A stretch of DNA of 64,000 nucleotides from Bacillota bacterium (GCA_017626845.1 JAGAHX010000024.1:19457-83456), one strand, 5' to 3'; positions 24,729 through 34,497 are shown, numbered from the stretch's first letter. Notes: generated by a model not told the origin, from the letters alone. Made by a program: numbers and translations.

Positions 24729-24794
24729 AGTAGAATTGATTCAGTGGAAACAAGCACTTTCTAGAAACATTTACGATAAATTTGGGAATCATTT

Positions 24795-26069
24795 ATGATA
24801 GAGATCAGAAAAGTTGAGCTTTCGGATATGCTTTCCTGCCGGGAGACCCGGGCGGCAAAGCAGAGAAAACTCATAGAACAATATAAGAGGCCCGTGGTCT
24901 CCCTCAGCATGAACATCGCCGGGGACGTAAAAAATACGCCCGCCATTTCCATGCTGCAAAAGGACGGAGAGTCGGAATTCCGGCAGGCAGCAGAGAAGGA
25001 AGAGCTGACGCTGCTCTTCGCGGAGCGGATCGACGCGTTTACCGGTCCGGAGAGCCTGCTGGTCTTCGATTGCGAAGATCCGCAGAAACTGAAGGATATC
25101 GGCGTTGCGATCGAGGAGGACGCCCCCTGGGGCCGGCTGTTCGACATCGATGTCATCGGCACAGACGGGGAAAAACTGAGCCGCCCAACCCCGCGGCGGT
25201 GCATCGTCTGCGGCGGACCCGCGGCGGACTGCGCCCGGAGCCGGGCGCACGGCCTGGACCAGATCAAAAAGGCGACGGACGAACTTCTCGCCCAGTACCT
25301 GGGAGACAGCCTTGGGACAGCCGCTGCATCGGCCCTGGTAAAGGAAGCAGCTCTTACGCCCAAGCCCGGTCTGGTGGACGCCGCGAACAACGGAGCTCAT
25401 AAGGATATGGACCTGGATCTACTCCTGACTTCAGCATCCGCGATAAGGCCGTTTTTCGCCCAAATGGCGGGTTTTTCCGCGGCTTATGGGTTGGATATCC
25501 AAACGCTTATAAAAATCGGTAAAAACGCCGAAAAAGCCATGTACGCTGCGACGAAGGGAGTCAACGCCCACAAGGGGGCGATCTTCGCATTCTCGCTGTA
25601 TCTGGCTGCCGCGGCGGACTGCCTGATGCGGGGCGGTGACCCTGTGGAAAAGGTGAAGGACCTGGCTGCGGAAAAAGTCGCGATGGCCGTTCCCGCGCCG
25701 CCCACCCACGGCGATGCCGTGCGCGCGGTCTATGCGGGCTTCGGCAAGGAAGGGGCGTTGGCGGAGGCCTGCAAAGGGTTTCCTATGGCTCTTCTGGCTG
25801 CCCAGACCATCTGCGAAACGAAAGATCCTCTGCTGGCGCTGTGCCGGGTCATGGCCCAGCTGACGGACAGCAACGTGCTGTACCGCGGCGGGGTAAAGGG
25901 GCTCAACTGGGTGAAGGCGGAGGCGGCGAAGATCTGCGCGCTGGATGCCCCCCAGCGGGTGGAAGCCCTGCGCCGCATGGACGAAGAGTGCATCGCCCGC
26001 AATCTGTCGCCGGGCGGCGCCGCGGATATGCTTGCCTTAGGCATGTTCCTGGCGGAGCTGCCGCTTTAA
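24795..26069 (+). CDS. citXG: CitX-CitG fusion for citrate lyase prosthetic group
   Basis: 424 residues. The first ~165 are CitX, the transferase that attaches phosphoribosyl-dephospho-CoA to CitD; the RRCIVCGGPAADCARSRAH motif around 135-155 is characteristic. The remainder is CitG, the triphosphoribosyl-dephospho-CoA synthase, with KEAALTPKPGLVDAANNGAH and GVNAHKGAIFAF. Such fusions are known. The gene lies 4.8 kb after citF with unrelated genes between, so it is expressed separately. The ribosome binding site is weak (GGGAA). It supplies the function missing from the citDEF operon; the ligase CitC is still not seen. Confidence 0.92.
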   Translation: MIEIRKVELSDMLSCRETRAAKQRKLIEQYKRPVVSLSMNIAGDVKNTPAISMLQKDGESEFRQAAEKEELTLLFAERIDAFTGPESLLVFDCEDPQKLKDIGVAIEEDAPWGRLFDIDVIGTDGEKLSRPTPRRCIVCGGPAADCARSRAHGLDQIKKATDELLAQYLGDSLGTAAASALVKEAALTPKPGLVDAANNGAHKDMDLDLLLTSASAIRPFFAQMAGFSAAYGLDIQTLIKIGKNAEKAMYAATKGVNAHKGAIFAFSLYLAAAADCLMRGGDPVEKVKDLAAEKVAMAVPAPPTHGDAVRAVYAGFGKEGALAEACKGFPMALLAAQTICETKDPLLALCRVMAQLTDSNVLYRGGVKGLNWVKAEAAKICALDAPQRVEALRRMDEECIARNLSPGGAADMLALGMFLAELPL

Positions 26070-26095
26070 ATTTAACTGTTATATGTAAATTCCGT

Positions 26096-26137
26096 AAAGT
26101 TACTGTCGGCGGTATTCTCCTGCAGTAACTTTTTTAT
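26096..26137 (+). terminator. terminator after citXG
   Basis: AAAGTTACTG (26096-26105) pairs with CAGTAACTTT around a 17-nt loop and is followed by a T-run up to about 26135. Confidence 0.85.
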
Positions 26138-26144
26138 TGCGATA

Positions 26145-26195
26145 TTGACAAGTTAGCTCTTGCTAATTTATAATCATGCTCGCAAATGCTAACTT
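26145..26195 (+). promoter_or_regulatory. feoAB promoter with DtxR-like dyad
   Basis: TTGACA (26145-26150), an 18-bp spacer and TATAAT (26169-26174). The spacer holds the dyad TTAGC-TCTT-GCTAA (26153-26166), which extends with one asymmetry to about 20 bp. A further GCTAACTT at 26188-26195 pairs with AAGTTAGC at 26150-26157. The shape resembles metal-repressor boxes of the DtxR type and suits an iron uptake gene; no Fur-type GATAAT repeat is present. Confidence 0.6.
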
Positions 26196-26220
26196 TACGG
26201 AAAGGTTGGAACAGATTCCC

Positions 26221-28575
26221 ATGAACAATTCCATTCGTCTGAATGAATTAAAACCGGGAGAATTCGGCCGGGTCACGAAAGTCGGAGGAGAGGGCGCCCT
26301 GCGCCAGCACTTCCTCGATATGGGCGTGACCCCGGGCACCGTCCTGGAAATGATAAAACTGGCGCCCATGGGCGATCCCATGGAACTGCGCCTGCACGGC
26401 TATGAGCTGACGCTGCGCCTGGCCGACGCGGAACAGATCGAGATCGAAGCGGCAGAAGCGCCGGTCTGGAAGACTTCCTGCGGCGTCTATAAGGACATTG
26501 AACACCCGGGCCTGGGTGAATACGGCAAGACCCACGAAAGAAAGACGGAACGTCCGCTGCCGGATTCCCAGACCCTTACGTTTGCCCTGGCGGGCAACCA
26601 GAACAGCGGCAAGACCACGCTGTTCAACCAGCTCACCGGAGCCAATCAGCACGTGGGCAACTTCCCCGGGGTCACCGTGGACCGCAAGGACGGCGTCATC
26701 AAAGGCCATCCCCAGACCCTCATCACGGACCTGCCGGGCATCTATTCGCTGTCGCCTTACACCAACGAGGAGATCGTCTCCCGGGAGTTCATTCTGGAGG
26801 AAAAGCCCAAGGGCGTCATCAACATCCTGGATGCCACCAGCATCGAGCGGGGCTTGTATCTGACGATGCAGCTGATGGAACTCAATGTTCCCATGGTGCT
26901 GGCTCTCAACATGATGGACGAGATGCGGGGGAACGGCGGCTCCGTCAATATCAACAAGATGGAGTCGCTGCTGGGCATCCCCGTCGTGCCGATCTCCGCT
27001 GCAAAAGGAGAGGGCATCCAGGAACTGGTGGACCACGCCATGCACGTGGCGAAGTACCAGGAACCGCCTGCCAGAAACGATTTCTGCAGCGAGGACGAGA
27101 ACGGAGGCGCCGTACACCGGGCGATCCACGGCGTCATCCATCTGATCCAGGACCATGCGGCTGCCGCCGGCATTCCGGCCCGGTTCGCCGCCACGAAGAT
27201 CATCGAGGGCGACGCAGCCCTGATGGACCGCCTCCGGCTGACCCAGAACGAGAAGGAGACCATCGAGCATATCATCCTGACGATGGAGGAGGAGAGGGGC
27301 CTGGACCGGGCCGCTGCCATTGCGGACATGCGCTTCGGCTTTATCCAGAACCTGGTGGCCCAGAGCGTCGTCAAGCCCCGGGAGAGCAGGGAGCGGGAGC
27401 GCAGCGAGCGCATCGACCGCGTCCTCACCGGCAAATGGTCGGCAGTGCCTAGTTTTATCGCGATCATGGGCATCGTGTTCTACCTGACGTTTTTCCTCGT
27501 CGGTCCGTATTTCCAGGACCTGCTGGATGCGGGAATTAACATATTAGCAGATTCTGTCGACCAGTGGATGACAGCCTCAGGCGTCTCGGACGTGCTGCAC
27601 GGCCTGGTGATCGAAGGCATTTTTGCCGGCGTGGGAAGCGTTCTCAGCTTTATCCCCATCATCATCATCCTGTTCTTCTTCCTGTCTCTGCTGGAGGACT
27701 CGGGATACATGGCCCGCATCGCCTTCGTCATGGACAAGCCTCTGCGCAAGATCGGCCTGTCCGGCCGGTCCATCGTGCCGCTGCTGATCGGATTTGGCTG
27801 CACGGTGCCGGGCGTCATGGCCTCCCGGACCATGCCGTCGGAGCGTGACCGCAAGATGACCATCATGCTGACGCCTTTCATGAGCTGCACGGCGAAGCTG
27901 CCGATCTACGGCTTTCTGGCTGCCGCCTTTTTCCCCGCTCACCGTTGGCAGGTGATCGTCGGTATGTATGTCCTCGGCGTGCTCGTAGGGATCGTAGCCG
28001 CCGTCGTATTGCGGCGCACCATGTTCCGCGGCGAAGCAGTGCCCTTCGTGATGGAACTGCCGAACTACCGCCTGCCCGGCGCGAAAAATGTGCTGCGGCT
28101 TCTGTGGGAGAAGGCAAAGGACTTCCTGCAGCGAGCGTTTACGATCATCTTCCTGGCCAGCATCGTCATCTGGTTCCTGCAGCACTTCGATTTCGGTCTC
28201 AACATGGTGGACGACGCGGAAAGCAGCATCCTGGCTGCCGTCGGTGGCGCATTGGCTCCCATCCTGGCCCCGCTGGGTCTGGGCAGCTGGAAATACGCGA
28301 CGGCTCTCATCACCGGTTTCCTGGCCAAAGAGAGCGTCGTTGCTACGCTTACCGTCCTCTTCGGAGAGGGAACGGCCATCGCGTCCACATTGGCGACCCC
28401 CGCAGCTTCGGCGCTGCTGGTGTTCTGCCTGCTCTACACGCCCTGCGTCGCGGCGATCTCCTCCATCAAGAGAGAGCTCGGCCACAAGTGGGCGTTGGGC
28501 ATTGTCGTCGGACAGTGTGCAGTAGCCTGGGTTTGTGCCCTCATCATGAAGATCATCGTAGGAATGATCCTATAG
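26221..28575 (+). CDS. feoB: ferrous iron transporter, FeoA-FeoB fusion
   Basis: 784 residues from ATG 26221; the ATG at 26176 is rejected because it lies 1 nt after the -10 box. Residues ~1-80 are a FeoA SH3-like domain (LNELKPGEFGRV, FLDMGVTPG). FeoB follows, with a G-protein domain: G1 GNQNSGKTT from residue 125, GNFPGVTVDRK, DLPGIYSLSPYTNEE, NMMDEM. The membrane domain contains the paired Gate motifs (GFGCTVPGVMASR, FMSCTAKLPIY, LLYTPCVAAI). It imports Fe(II) under anaerobic conditions. The dyad in its promoter points to metal-dependent repression. No FeoC or separate FeoA is present. Confidence 0.95.
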   Translation: MNNSIRLNELKPGEFGRVTKVGGEGALRQHFLDMGVTPGTVLEMIKLAPMGDPMELRLHGYELTLRLADAEQIEIEAAEAPVWKTSCGVYKDIEHPGLGEYGKTHERKTERPLPDSQTLTFALAGNQNSGKTTLFNQLTGANQHVGNFPGVTVDRKDGVIKGHPQTLITDLPGIYSLSPYTNEEIVSREFILEEKPKGVINILDATSIERGLYLTMQLMELNVPMVLALNMMDEMRGNGGSVNINKMESLLGIPVVPISAAKGEGIQELVDHAMHVAKYQEPPARNDFCSEDENGGAVHRAIHGVIHLIQDHAAAAGIPARFAATKIIEGDAALMDRLRLTQNEKETIEHIILTMEEERGLDRAAAIADMRFGFIQNLVAQSVVKPRESRERERSERIDRVLTGKWSAVPSFIAIMGIVFYLTFFLVGPYFQDLLDAGINILADSVDQWMTASGVSDVLHGLVIEGIFAGVGSVLSFIPIIIILFFFLSLLEDSGYMARIAFVMDKPLRKIGLSGRSIVPLLIGFGCTVPGVMASRTMPSERDRKMTIMLTPFMSCTAKLPIYGFLAAAFFPAHRWQVIVGMYVLGVLVGIVAAVVLRRTMFRGEAVPFVMELPNYRLPGAKNVLRLLWEKAKDFLQRAFTIIFLASIVIWFLQHFDFGLNMVDDAESSILAAVGGALAPILAPLGLGSWKYATALITGFLAKESVVATLTVLFGEGTAIASTLATPAASALLVFCLLYTPCVAAISSIKRELGHKWALGIVVGQCAVAWVCALIMKIIVGMIL

Positions 28576-28589
28576 AGAAAAATGCAGAC

Positions 28590-28624
28590 AGCGGACAAAT
28601 TCCTCGGAATGCGTCCGCTTTTTT
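28590..28624 (+). terminator. terminator after feoAB
   Basis: AGCGGAC (28590-28596) pairs with GTCCGCT (28613-28619), followed by six T. A TATAAT at 28629-28634 just after it probably serves the next gene. Confidence 0.88.
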
Positions 28625-28698
28625 ATTGTATAATAATTGTATCTACGAAAGTCTTCATTCCGTAACTTATCAGTCGTCTTATTTTAAGGAGGCAATCT

Positions 28699-29550
28699 AT
28701 GAAGATCTATCCTGAATATGTCACCCAAGACCGCGTGATGCAGCCGGGCCAGGAAGGCTCCGCCGTAGACGCCCTGGACTTCGTCTGGAAGGGCAGCCGC
28801 ATCCTCGGTCAGATCTATGTTCCGGTTCACACCCCCGGCGAGAAGCATCCGCTGGCCATTACGCTGCACGGCTTCCCGGGATATACCAACAATCAGGACC
28901 TGGACCACGCCCTGCGCCGCACCGGCTTCGTAACGGTCCATCCCTTTGCTCCCGGCGCCTGGGGCAGCGAAGGCTATTATACCTTCGACGGTCTCGTGGA
29001 ATGCGCCATGGCGCTGCTGGACTACTGCAAGAGCGATGAATTTGCAGAGAAGTACAGCATCTGCCGCGACAACATCTTCTTCGTAGGCCACTCCATGGGC
29101 GGCATGACCTCCATCAACGTCTTGAAGAGAAGAGATGACGTCAAGGCGGGCGTTTTCCTGGCGCCCTTCGACGTAGCGCAGTTCTTCTTCGAGGGTCACG
29201 ATGCGCCGGCAGAACTGGGCCCCCTCTTCGAAGAAGGAAGCATCCTGCGCACGCCGGAACCCTATATGGACTTTTTCCTCAAGAACGGGGAAGAGACCAA
29301 GGACGACCTGTTGTTCATGAACGCAGTGGACGTCCTGAAGGACCGCAATTTCCTGTTCGTCGGCGGCGCACTCGATCCGCTGGCGCCTCCCGCCACCATG
29401 TGCGAGCCTCAGTACAAGAAGGCGAAGGAACTGGGCGACGGCAGCAAGAAACAGGAGTACGTCCTGATCAACTCCGACCACGGCTTTAACGATCAGCGCA
29501 TCTTCCTTGCGCAGACCGTTGCGAACTACCTGGCAGACCTGGTAGAGTAA
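28699..29550 (+). CDS. alpha/beta hydrolase
   Basis: 283 residues, with AAGGAGG at 28686-28692. It has the alpha/beta hydrolase pattern: oxyanion strand THLHGFPGY-like segment (LHGFPGYTNN), nucleophile Ser132 in GHSMGG, an Asp in GALDPLAPP and a His in SDHGFND. It resembles the dienelactone hydrolase/peptidase S9-like group. No signal peptide is seen, so it is cytoplasmic. The next gene (a secreted nucleotidase) starts 28 bp after its stop, so they may form one unit. Substrate unknown. Confidence 0.85.
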   Translation: MKIYPEYVTQDRVMQPGQEGSAVDALDFVWKGSRILGQIYVPVHTPGEKHPLAITLHGFPGYTNNQDLDHALRRTGFVTVHPFAPGAWGSEGYYTFDGLVECAMALLDYCKSDEFAEKYSICRDNIFFVGHSMGGMTSINVLKRRDDVKAGVFLAPFDVAQFFFEGHDAPAELGPLFEEGSILRTPEPYMDFFLKNGEETKDDLLFMNAVDVLKDRNFLFVGGALDPLAPPATMCEPQYKKAKELGDGSKKQEYVLINSDHGFNDQRIFLAQTVANYLADLVE

Positions 29551-29578
29551 TCATCTTTTATTTCTTAAGGAGGACAAC

Positions 29579-32068
29579 ATGAAGCAAAGAAAATTCATCT
29601 CCGTCCTGCTGGCGCTGGCCATGATCCTGGGCTCCTTCGGCTTTGCTTTTGCAGACGAAGACGCAGCTGCCCCTGCGGATGCGCCCGAGACCACCGCAGC
29701 CCCGGCGGATGACCCTGCCGAATCAGGGGACATCGTGATCCTGCACACGAACGACGTGCACTGCACCAATTATGAGAATTATGCTAAGCTCGTTGAACTG
29801 GCTAAGAGCGCAGATTTCGTCGTAGACGCCGGTGATGCCATTCAGGGCGGCCCGATCGGCGCTCTGTCCAAGGGTGAATACATCACCGAGATCATGAACT
29901 ATGTCAAATATGACGTAGTTGCTCCCGGCAACCACGAATTCGACTATGGTATGGAGCAGTTCAAGAAGGTCACAGGCGAAGTGGCAGAATTCCCGTACGT
30001 CTGCTGTAACCTGATCGACCTGAAGACCGGAAAGCCCATGCTCGACGCGTACAAGATCTTCGAAGCCAAGGGCAAGAAGATCGCGTTTGTCGGTGTGGAT
30101 ACGCCGGAGACGTTCCATAAATCCACTCCTGCTTATTTCCAGGATGAGAACGGCAAGTATATCTACAGTTTCTGCGAAGGCAACAACGGCCAGGATCTGT
30201 ATGACGCCGTTCAGAAGGCAGTCGACGCGGCCAGGGCTGAAGGTGCGGATTATGTTATCGTGCTCGGCCATCTGGGCATTGACAAAGAATCTTCCCCTTG
30301 GTGCTCCACCGAGGTCGCTGCCAACACCAGCGGTATCGATGTCTTTATCGACGGGCATTCCCATAACGATTTCACTATGACCGTCGCTAATAAAGAAGGC
30401 AAGGATGTCGTTATCCAGCAGACCGGTACAAAACTGGTGAACATTGGCAAACTCGTGATTGCGGAAGACGGCACCATTTCCGGTGAACTTGTTCCGACCG
30501 AAGGCCTCGAAGCTGACGCAGATGCTGCAGCGTTTATCGATAGTGTTACTGCCAGATTTAAAGCGCTGACGGATGAGGTCGTAGCTAAGACGGAAGTCAA
30601 CCTCACGATCCTTAATGCGGATGGTACCAGAGCTGTCCGCTCCAAGGAGACCAACCTGGGCGACCTGTGCGCAGATGCTTATAAAACTATTCTGGAAGCA
30701 GACGTCGCTTTCGTCAACGGCGGCGGTGTCCGTGATAATCTGCCCCTCGGAGACATCACTTACGGTGATATCATCAAGGTCCATCCGTTCGGCAACATGG
30801 CCTGCCTGGTGGAAGTCACCGGACAGCAGATCCTGGATGCCCTCGAAATGGGTTATTCCCAGACTCCGGGCGAGACCGGCGGTTTCCTGCAGGTCGCAGG
30901 CCTCACCTGCACGGTCAACACCGCGATTCCTTCCTCCGTCGTCAAGAATGACAAGGGCGAATTCGTCAAGATCGAAGGCCAGAGAAGAGTCTCTGACGTC
31001 ATGGTCGGCGGCGAACCCATCGATCCTGCGAAGACCTATAAGCTGGCGTCTCACAACTACATGCTGAAACTGGCCGGCGATGGATACACCATGTTCGGCA
31101 AGGACAAAGTCAATATCCTGCGCGATGAGATCATGGTTGATAACCAGGTCCTGATCAGCTATATTGTCGATACCCTTGATGGCACTGTTGGCGAAGAATA
31201 TGCAGAGCCTCAGGGCCGCATCAACATCATCAATGATAAGTCCGCAGTGGACGTTGCCTCTTACTTCTCCGACGTAAACGCGAAAGACTGGTTCGTGGAT
31301 CACGTACAGTCCGCATTCGCAAGCGACATCATTGCGGGCTTCCACGACGGCACGTTCAGACCGAACGGCTATCTGACCCATGCACAGATCATGGTCATGG
31401 CAGCCAACCTGCACAGCACGCAGAAGGGCGACAACTATGACTTCCAGGCCAACCGCAAGGAAGGCGACGCCTGGTATCAGGTATTCGAAGATTACTGCGT
31501 TGCCGAAGGCATCGTTCCCGCCGAAACGTTCGGCGCCGGCGGCCCCTTCGAAGGCGAGGAAAACACGAACGTGACCAGAGCGCAGATGGCGTTCTACTTT
31601 GCGAACACTCTGGCAGACGCATCTTACACGGAAAAGAAGGAAGTCGCTCTGAGCGATATCAGCGGCCACATTTTCGCTCCTGAGATCGAAAAGCTGGCCA
31701 AGGCCGACATCGTCGGCGGCTTCCCCGATGGAACTTACCGTCCGGAAGAACTCGTGACCCGCGCGCAGGCTGCTGTCTTCGTTCACAACATTCTCGACGC
31801 GTACGACGAAGCACTTGTCGGCGAATGGGAGACGACGCTGGAAGGCACCGATTATGTGTTCACCTACACCTTCAAGGCGGACGGTTCCGGCAGCTACAAA
31901 TATGCTGACAACGATGACGTTTTTACCTATACTGTGAAGGCCGACAAACTGTCCATCCAGTATGAGGGCGAGAATATGATGCCCTGGGATACGACATTCG
32001 GCATCGACGGCGACAAGCTGACCGTCAAGGATGATACCGGTGCAGACGTGGTCTACACCAGAAAGTAA
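29579..32068 (+). CDS. secreted 5'-nucleotidase with SLH cell-surface domains
   Basis: 829 residues. A clear signal peptide covers 1-26 (cut near AFADEDA), then an Ala/Pro/Glu-rich linker. The metallophosphatase domain starts with ILHTNDVH and has DAGDAIQGG, GNHEFDYG and GHSHND. The 5'-nucleotidase C-terminal domain follows (LGDLCADAY, NGGGVRDNL). Residues ~560-745 hold SLH modules (AGFHDGTFRPNGYLTHAQ, GGFPDGTYRPEELVTRAQA) that bind the cell wall. The last ~85 residues form a small beta-rich domain (GEWETTLEG ... GSGSYKYADNDD) like DUF5640-type modules. It probably releases nucleosides and phosphate from nucleotides at the surface. AAGGAGG precedes the start. Confidence 0.92.
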   Translation: MKQRKFISVLLALAMILGSFGFAFADEDAAAPADAPETTAAPADDPAESGDIVILHTNDVHCTNYENYAKLVELAKSADFVVDAGDAIQGGPIGALSKGEYITEIMNYVKYDVVAPGNHEFDYGMEQFKKVTGEVAEFPYVCCNLIDLKTGKPMLDAYKIFEAKGKKIAFVGVDTPETFHKSTPAYFQDENGKYIYSFCEGNNGQDLYDAVQKAVDAARAEGADYVIVLGHLGIDKESSPWCSTEVAANTSGIDVFIDGHSHNDFTMTVANKEGKDVVIQQTGTKLVNIGKLVIAEDGTISGELVPTEGLEADADAAAFIDSVTARFKALTDEVVAKTEVNLTILNADGTRAVRSKETNLGDLCADAYKTILEADVAFVNGGGVRDNLPLGDITYGDIIKVHPFGNMACLVEVTGQQILDALEMGYSQTPGETGGFLQVAGLTCTVNTAIPSSVVKNDKGEFVKIEGQRRVSDVMVGGEPIDPAKTYKLASHNYMLKLAGDGYTMFGKDKVNILRDEIMVDNQVLISYIVDTLDGTVGEEYAEPQGRINIINDKSAVDVASYFSDVNAKDWFVDHVQSAFASDIIAGFHDGTFRPNGYLTHAQIMVMAANLHSTQKGDNYDFQANRKEGDAWYQVFEDYCVAEGIVPAETFGAGGPFEGEENTNVTRAQMAFYFANTLADASYTEKKEVALSDISGHIFAPEIEKLAKADIVGGFPDGTYRPEELVTRAQAAVFVHNILDAYDEALVGEWETTLEGTDYVFTYTFKADGSGSYKYADNDDVFTYTVKADKLSIQYEGENMMPWDTTFGIDGDKLTVKDDTGADVVYTRK

Positions 32069-32086
32069 TCCATTTTACAGACAACC

Positions 32087-32117
32087 AAAAAGGACCGGCC
32101 CCGCGCCGGTCCTTTTA
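32087..32117. terminator. terminator between convergent nucleotidase and antiporter genes
   Basis: GGACCGGC (32092-32099) pairs with GCCGGTCC (32105-32112). A-run on the left and T-run on the right make it usable from both directions. Confidence 0.88.
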
Positions 32118-32137
32118 TCGTACCTGTTTTTATGCTG

Positions 32138-34423
32138 CTAATGCGCTTTCGCCGTCTTGCGGCTTACGATCTGCGCATCGATCAGTTTGTCTGCCATCGC
32201 CTGCGTACCCAGGACCCAAATGGAGTCTCCCGCCGCGATCACGGTGTGGACGTCCGGCGTGGGGATGGGCAGGCGGCTGCGCTGCAGGCCTAAGATCATG
32301 CAGTCGTAATCCCGGCGCAGGCCGCAGTCCCGGATGGTCTTTCCTGCCAGTCCGGAGTTCTTGTCCACGAGGATGGGGAAGGAGTAGAGGTCCGAAGTCT
32401 CTGTCTCTTCCGATTCCATGTATTCCCGCAGGGTCTGCTGTGCAGGCTGTTCCCAGCCTCCGAGACGGTTGTAGAGCGTTGCGATATTATCGGCCTCCCC
32501 GATCACATAGATGTCGTCCCCGTCCTGCAGTACCGCATCGCCGTCCGGCATGTTCAGATGCTCGCTGCCTCGGACCAGCTTGATGATATTGACGTCGTAA
32601 CGTTTTCCCCAGCCGAGTTCCTTCAGGGACTTCCCCGAAATGTGATATCCCGGAAAGACCGTAAAATGGCTCACGTGGAGGCGCTCATCCAGCATGTCGG
32701 ATATGCTTAGGGCATCGTTTTCTTCCAGGTTCCTTTCGTTGAAATTGGCCATAAAGCGCGCTTCCGCATTCAGATAGAGACTGGCCAGCCAGCCGGAACG
32801 GGAGAGGAGAAGCAGTCCGCCGGCTACGAGCGGCAGCAGGAACAGCCCCGATGCCCCGGCCACTCTGCGCAGCGGGATAAAAGCGATCAGCACCAGCAGC
32901 AGAATGCGGATGCCGGTGAGCACCGTGAGGCCTGCCCGGGTCATGCCGCCTTCCACCCATAACTTTGTGTAGGCGAAGGAATGGGTGTCCATAAAGGGAC
33001 GGATAAACATGGCCATGGCCAGATAGACGAGGATCAGGCAGAGGATGCGCGCCATTCTGGATGAGATCGGCAGACGCAGGAGCAGGGGAAGGAGCAGATA
33101 ATGGCCGACGACGGTGCAGGCCAGCATCAGGATGCCGTAGACCGTCGTAATGCGGATATACCGTTTTAGATAGGTCATCCACTCGCTGCCTTCCTTTGCT
33201 ACGCTTTCCGCCGTCTCTTCCCGGTCGATGCGGGCGACCAGTTTGCCGGGCAGAACGCGCTGCAGCAGGTGGTAGACCTTGTCCGCCCCTTTGATGCAGT
33301 AGGGCGTCGTAAGGGTCGTGAGGACGGAGACGGATACGATGATGGGATAGATATAGTTGGCGATGACCCCCAGAGATTCTCCCAAAGATGCGATGATGAA
33401 GGCGAATTCACCGATCTGCGCCAAAGACGTGCCGCAGTGGACGGCGAATTTCAGCCCGTGACCCGAGAGCAGCACGCCAACGGTAGAGCAGATCGACTGC
33501 CCGAAAACGACCACCAGACTGATGATGAGGATGGGAAGCTTATACCGGACGATCATGGCCGGGTCGATCATCATTCCCACGGAGATAAAGAAGACCGTGC
33601 CGAACAGGTCCTTGATGCCGGAGGTGATGTGCTCCACCCGTTCCGCATGGATCGTGCCCGCAAGAAGAGATCCTGCGAGGAATGCGCCGAGAGCGGAGGA
33701 AAAACCCAGTTTGTCCGCCAGCAGCACCATGCCGAAGCAGATGCCTAAAGAGACGATCAGCAGCGTCTCGTCCGTCATGAGTTTCGTGGCCTTCCGCATG
33801 ATGGAAGGAAGAAAATAGATCCCCAGGACCAGCCAGATGATGAGATAGAGCACCAACTGGAACAGCTGCAGCGCCAGATCGCCGCCGGAGATGTTCTTCG
33901 AGACGGAAATGGTGGACAGGATGATCATCATAAAAATGCCCGCGATATCCTCTACGACGAGGATGCCGAACACCAATTGCGCAAAGTCTTCCTTTTCCAC
34001 CCCCAATTCGGAAAAGGCTTTGATGATGATGGTCGTGGAGCTCATGGAAAGCATGCCGCCCAGGAAAATGGCATCCATGTGGCCCCATCCAAGGGCAAGT
34101 CCCGTAAGATATCCAACGCTCAGCATGCCCGCCACCACCGTCGTCGCCGTGATGACAGCCCCTGCCCCGACGCTCATCAGCTTCTTAAAGCTGAATTCCA
34201 GACCCAGGCAGAACATCAGGACGATGATGCCGATCTCGCTCCAGGTCTCGATGGAAGCCGTATCCTGCGCCGTAAAGAAGTAGGGCAGGTAGGGGCCGAT
34301 CAGAAAGCCGGACAGGATGTAGCCCAGAATGAGGGGCTGATTGATCTTTTTGAAGAGGACCGTGACCACGCCTGCCGTGAGCAGGATGACCGCCAGATCC
34401 GTGATGAGTGCGGGTAAATGCAT
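32138..34423 (-). CDS. Kef-type cation/proton antiporter (CPA2) with TrkA-C domains
   Basis: 761 residues. The first ~400 form the 12-13 helix monovalent cation:proton antiporter domain (GYILSGFLIGPYLPY, FCLGLEFSFKKL, FGILVVEDIAGIF, GAFLAGSLLAGT). A second hydrophobic block (~420-560) adds further helices. The C-terminus holds two regulatory RCK_C/TrkA-C domains (~595-665 and ~690-755; SGKSLKELGWGKRY, LAGKTIRDCGLRRDY). It exchanges K+ or Na+ for H+ across the membrane. The AAGGAG before the start is visible on the minus strand at 34429-34434. It is followed by a bidirectional terminator. Confidence 0.92.
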   Translation of the reverse strand: MHLPALITDLAVILLTAGVVTVLFKKINQPLILGYILSGFLIGPYLPYFFTAQDTASIETWSEIGIIVLMFCLGLEFSFKKLMSVGAGAVITATTVVAGMLSVGYLTGLALGWGHMDAIFLGGMLSMSSTTIIIKAFSELGVEKEDFAQLVFGILVVEDIAGIFMMIILSTISVSKNISGGDLALQLFQLVLYLIIWLVLGIYFLPSIMRKATKLMTDETLLIVSLGICFGMVLLADKLGFSSALGAFLAGSLLAGTIHAERVEHITSGIKDLFGTVFFISVGMMIDPAMIVRYKLPILIISLVVVFGQSICSTVGVLLSGHGLKFAVHCGTSLAQIGEFAFIIASLGESLGVIANYIYPIIVSVSVLTTLTTPYCIKGADKVYHLLQRVLPGKLVARIDREETAESVAKEGSEWMTYLKRYIRITTVYGILMLACTVVGHYLLLPLLLRLPISSRMARILCLILVYLAMAMFIRPFMDTHSFAYTKLWVEGGMTRAGLTVLTGIRILLLVLIAFIPLRRVAGASGLFLLPLVAGGLLLLSRSGWLASLYLNAEARFMANFNERNLEENDALSISDMLDERLHVSHFTVFPGYHISGKSLKELGWGKRYDVNIIKLVRGSEHLNMPDGDAVLQDGDDIYVIGEADNIATLYNRLGGWEQPAQQTLREYMESEETETSDLYSFPILVDKNSGLAGKTIRDCGLRRDYDCMILGLQRSRLPIPTPDVHTVIAAGDSIWVLGTQAMADKLIDAQIVSRKTAKAH

Positions 34424-34465
34424 GAAATACTCCTTTGAACAAATCTCTAACGCTTCTATTATAAC

Positions 34466-34490
34466 AAAAAAAGGCCCCTTTTGGGGCCTT
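34466..34490 (-). terminator. terminator of DUF1836 gene
   Basis: On the minus strand AAGGCCCC (34490-34483) pairs with GGGGCCTT (34478-34471) around AAAA, followed by seven T (to 34466). Confidence 0.9.
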
Positions 34491-34497
34491 CTGCTGT

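Noticed and set aside
26176..26220. Upstream ATG adding 15 residues to FeoAB
   Set aside because: The ATG lies one nucleotide after a TATAAT box and the added residues do not match FeoA; the ATG at 26221 is the FeoA-like start.
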